64,000 nucleotides of DNA from Sisyra terminalis (lineage: Eukaryota > Arthropoda > Insecta > Neuroptera > Sisyridae), in the NCBI GenBank assembly GCA_958496175.1, contig OY292275.1, positions 54,451,701-54,515,700 on the forward strand, given 5' to 3'. Every line of letters begins with the position of its first letter. Position 1 is the first letter of the stretch. The translations under genes and the position numbers were made by a program. The notes below the pieces were generated by a model. It was not told the origin of the DNA. It made no database searches and saw only the letters and a list, made by a program, of their open reading frames with translations. Positions 61,380-64,000 of the stretch are shown here, one piece after another.

Positions 61380-61940
61380 AAAATCGCTAATCAAAGTTTC
61401 CTGCTCTTAAAGATGCTATGTATTGAAAATAAACTATCACAGAATGATCACGCGACGCTACTAGTTAAACAAGGATGCTAAATACTAGCTGTACGTGTTT
61501 TGAGCCATTGCGCATGCCTCTATAAATAGAGTACTAAGAACGACTCTATTTAATAAATATAATCGTTCTTACTACTATTTAGACCAGCGGTTCCTAACCT
61601 TTTTCAGCCGCGGACCCCCAAGGAAATCAAGCATAATGCCAAGGACCCTTGAGTGAAAAAAGGTGCAATTTGCGGACAATATTATATTTTAGTATTCCTT
61701 CATTAAACTAAAAAACAAAAAACAAACGTTTTCAAATGGGACCGCGGACCACAGGTTAGGAAACTATGATTTAGACCATTGGTTGAGAACTCTATTCATC
61801 GAAGCATGTGCAATCGCTCAAAAAACACGTACAGCTGCCATTTGGCATCCTTGTTTAACTAGTAGCGTCGCGTGATTATTCTATATTATTTTATTTTCAA
61901 TACCTAGCATCTTTAAGGGCAGAAAACTTCGATTTCCGTT
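61380..61940. mobile_element. Inverted-repeat element with ~140-bp arms
   Basis: The left arm holds AAAGATGCTATGTATTGAAAA and GCGACGCTACTAGTTAAAC; the right arm carries their reverse complements (about 61850-61925). TATTGCGCATGC-type sequence lies at the inner ends. A hAT MITE occupies the loop. No coding frame. Confidence 0.75.
61585..61768. mobile_element. 184-bp hAT-type MITE with 8-bp TSD
   Basis: Ends CAGCGGTTCCTAACC and GGTTAGGAAACTATG; perfect 8-bp duplication ATTTAGAC (61577-61584 and 61769-61776). Inner CGCGGACC blocks are also inverted. Inserted in the loop of the element at 61380-61940. Confidence 0.9.
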
Positions 61941-61987
61941 TTATAACATTAAATACAGAAAAAAATTAGCGTTAATGTGGTACAAAT

Positions 61988-62013
61988 AATATATATATAT
62001 ATATATATATATG
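61988..62013. repeat. (AT)n microsatellite
   Basis: About thirteen AT dinucleotides in a row. Confidence 0.95.
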
Positions 62014-62779
62014 TCATGAATGAAAATATTACACGAAACCATTCCTGTTTGCACCTTGGTGCGTAGAAGTTGCGGCTAAGCAATCAGCTGCAACTGTGAC
62101 TTTTAAAATCTTTTAAATGCACTGTTGTGAAGTGGTGTGGATTTTATTTCCATAAGACGTAAACGAAATGTTTTTTTTAAAAGTCAGTGAATAATATTTA
62201 AATTAATAGTACTGGCGGGCAAATTTTAATTGGAACCCTATGAAAAATGAATTCTGCCACTTGTAAAAATACTTAAAAATTAGTTTTTGACTACCTACAT
62301 TATTTATGTACTGATTTCTCAGATGTACAAATTTTTGTAGAAGTTAATATTTTTGTCTAAAAATACAAGAAAGAGTTGAATTAAAGAGTTTACGTCTTTT
62401 GTAATACTAAATATTTTCCAAATTTAAAAAATAAAATAACAAGTCGTACTGCCTAATACCTCTTATGATTTGTTTAGTTGTAAAGGCCTCTTATAATGTA
62501 AATCTAAATGATGATCTTTATTACCAGAGTTCAAGGGTCAGATGAAGAGTTTTATTTAAAGTATAGTTATAGTGTGTAAATAAATAGGCGGATTATATAA
62601 ACAAATTTTGGGACACATTTTATATGGACTCTTGTGTTTTTTTTCTTTTTTTTTTATCGAAAATTCCCTTAAGACTTCTTTGGGTTGGGATACAGAGGCA
62701 AATAATGAGTTTGTGAAAAATTGAGGAAAAACAAAGGTTTGTTAATCAAGACGAATGAAAGTTGAAGACTCTTTAGTAA

Positions 62780-63660
62780 ACATTGCCTTCGGCTGACCTA
62801 GTTATCCTTCTCGCGATGATTGTGTGGGAAGGATTGCAATTATTCGTGTTCTATAGTCGTGGTGTTTATACGGTTTGTTGGAGAAAATGGGAACATACCT
62901 TTTGGGCTTCCAACGGCGTTTCAAAACCCCAAGCATTAGTAGCAAAATGCAAACAAACACGAAGATATCCTGGATGTCGTACACCACCGCTACGATTCCC
63001 GTAATTACGTGCAGTCCTCGGCTCTATCCAGAGGCAACATCCACGTTAGAACACATACCAACAAATTCACACTGTAACAATTTCGACATTTCGTCCCACA
63101 AATGCATTGTCACACCATCCCAAGTGTCCCAAAATATAAACTTAATGAAATAAACAAAAATATTTCTTATTTACTAAATAGATAGCTCAAGCGCGGCGCA
63201 AATATAATTGATGAGTTTGTTTTGCAAATGAAAATAACGCGCACTGCACAGATTTTGGCGGTTCGATTGTTGCACTTTTTGCAATAATGTTTTAATTGAA
63301 TAAATAAGAGAAAATGCACATGAGTTAAATTGCACAACGAGCAGGCGAGCAGCGCTAGAGCAACATACACAACATACGAACACCAAAAGCAAACTAATAT
63401 CTCGACCGCATACGAACGCAATCTTAACACTTGCATTGACAAATACGATATGGTCCGAGAGAAAAAAACCAAAACCCGACCACCTCGGTACCGCTCGAAC
63501 TTCTCCGTTCCATCTGTTCACATTCAAAACATCACCTCCAACATCAACAAACAATATCACTTCGCTTATCTTCGACTCTGCTATTCCACTACTACTCCAC
63601 CGCAGACGTAAACATTCGAACTGTACTGAATATTCATGATTAATCAATCAGCTGTTTCCA
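62780..63660. other. GC-richer block, candidate promoter / first exon of a neighbouring gene
   Basis: Composition shifts away from the AT-rich, homopolymer-rich background, and long open frames exist on both strands, as at arthropod 5' exons. On the minus strand one frame runs from about 63164 to 62802, broken only by TAG at 63024-63026; downstream of the TAG it encodes a membrane-spanning-like stretch (VFVCILLLMLGVLKRRW) and passes an AG|GTATGT splice donor at 62899/62898. On the minus strand near 63620 a TCAGTA initiator-like site lies upstream of GTG/TTG-rich sequence typical of 5' UTRs. Function unknown. Confidence 0.3.
62947..63153 (+). CDS. Unassigned 68-codon ORF in the GC-richer terminal block
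   Basis: ATG preceded by CAAA, the arthropod start consensus; the frame is Thr/Ser/Cys-rich (SHCNNFDISSHKCIVTPSQ) and ends TAA. No domain recognised. On the other strand the same block carries a competing frame with a hydrophobic segment and a good splice donor, so the coding strand is undecided. Confidence 0.18.
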   Translation: MQTNTKISWMSYTTATIPVITCSPRLYPEATSTLEHIPTNSHCNNFDISSHKCIVTPSQVSQNINLMK

Positions 63661-64000
63661 ATGATTTAACATTACTCTAACCTAAGGTGCACGTGCGTTT
63701 CTCAAATGCATCGTTATTTAATCAATTTTTCGTATATCGGAACTCAATTCAGGTTAATTTAAACCCATCTGTTTACTTGTAAACTGCATAAAAAATAACA
63801 TAAAATTTGTACTATACAGAGGAGTCCAAAAACTGAAATCAATTTCAAATAGAACTCCGGAAAATGATCGGCAAACGGTGCAAGGAGCCTTAGAACTTGC
63901 AATTAAATCTTTGAAAAACGTAAATTGTACCGAAACTCAAGTTTCTAGCAGGTAAAGTTTTACACTGAGTTAATTTTAAACTTTGATTTTAGAGTATTGC

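Noticed and set aside
63174..63647. 157-codon minus-strand open frame
   Set aside because: Begins on TTG, not ATG; the translation is low in charged residues and resembles a translated 5' UTR; kept only as part of the candidate promoter/first exon block.
1..64000. CRISPR array, bacterial operon, prophage or defence system
   Set aside because: No regularly spaced short repeats, no clustered ORFs and no ribosome binding sites; gene structure and transposons are eukaryotic.

Overview
This is a eukaryotic window, very AT-rich and almost gene-free, with the look of an insect (at least arthropod) genome. The evidence is one intronless alpha-tubulin gene, decayed jockey-type non-LTR retrotransposon pieces, mariner-like transposase scraps, a tRNA-derived SINE, and many short non-autonomous DNA transposons of hAT (8-bp target duplications), TTAA-type and mariner (TA) classes. 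No rRNA, intact tRNA, CRISPR array or bacterial-style operon is visible. I cannot name the species.

Layout. 1-4 kb: AT-rich sequence with one partial dispersed repeat. 4-10.6 kb: a nest of elements, namely a dispersed repeat split by a hAT MITE (4602-4953), an ~800-bp fold-back inside an older palindromic MITE (6400-7503), a TA-flanked MITE (8275-8744) and a 1.3-kb inverted-repeat element (9298-10578). 11.8-15.8 kb: two direct copies of a decayed retroelement carrying RNase H remnants; one copy was hit by a hAT MITE and by a long hairpin element. 18.4-19 kb: a ~300-bp tandem duplication. 25-30 kb: a TTAA-flanked MITE, a row of three snap-back elements, a jockey reverse transcriptase pseudogene and a second TTAA-flanked element. 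32-39.5 kb: three very large fold-back elements (about 0.9 kb each), one of them inside a hAT element. 41-43 kb: a tandemly duplicated RNase H plus transposase-tail chimera. 45.8-46.2 kb and 53.8-54 kb: MITEs carrying a CRE-like palindrome. 47.7-49.7 kb: decayed tandem repeats. 50.8-52.1 kb: the only convincing gene, a divergent alpha-tubulin on the minus strand. 54.9 kb: the SINE. 57.5 kb: a copy of the dispersed repeat without the hAT insertion. 61.4-61.9 kb: an inverted-repeat element with a hAT MITE in its loop. 62.8-63.66 kb: a GC-richer block that may be a promoter/first exon of a neighbouring gene, strand undecided.

The alpha-tubulin is the functional centre. It keeps the GTP-binding and catalytic residues but has Cys at the usual acetylated Lys40 and ends at residue 441 with no acidic tail. 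It therefore resembles a specialised, perhaps germline, tubulin. Elsewhere the most interesting signals are hammerhead-ribozyme-like cores in hairpin elements, the family of ~0.8-1 kb near-perfect fold-back elements, and several insertions validated by an empty paralogous site within this same window. I see no convincing new multi-gene system.
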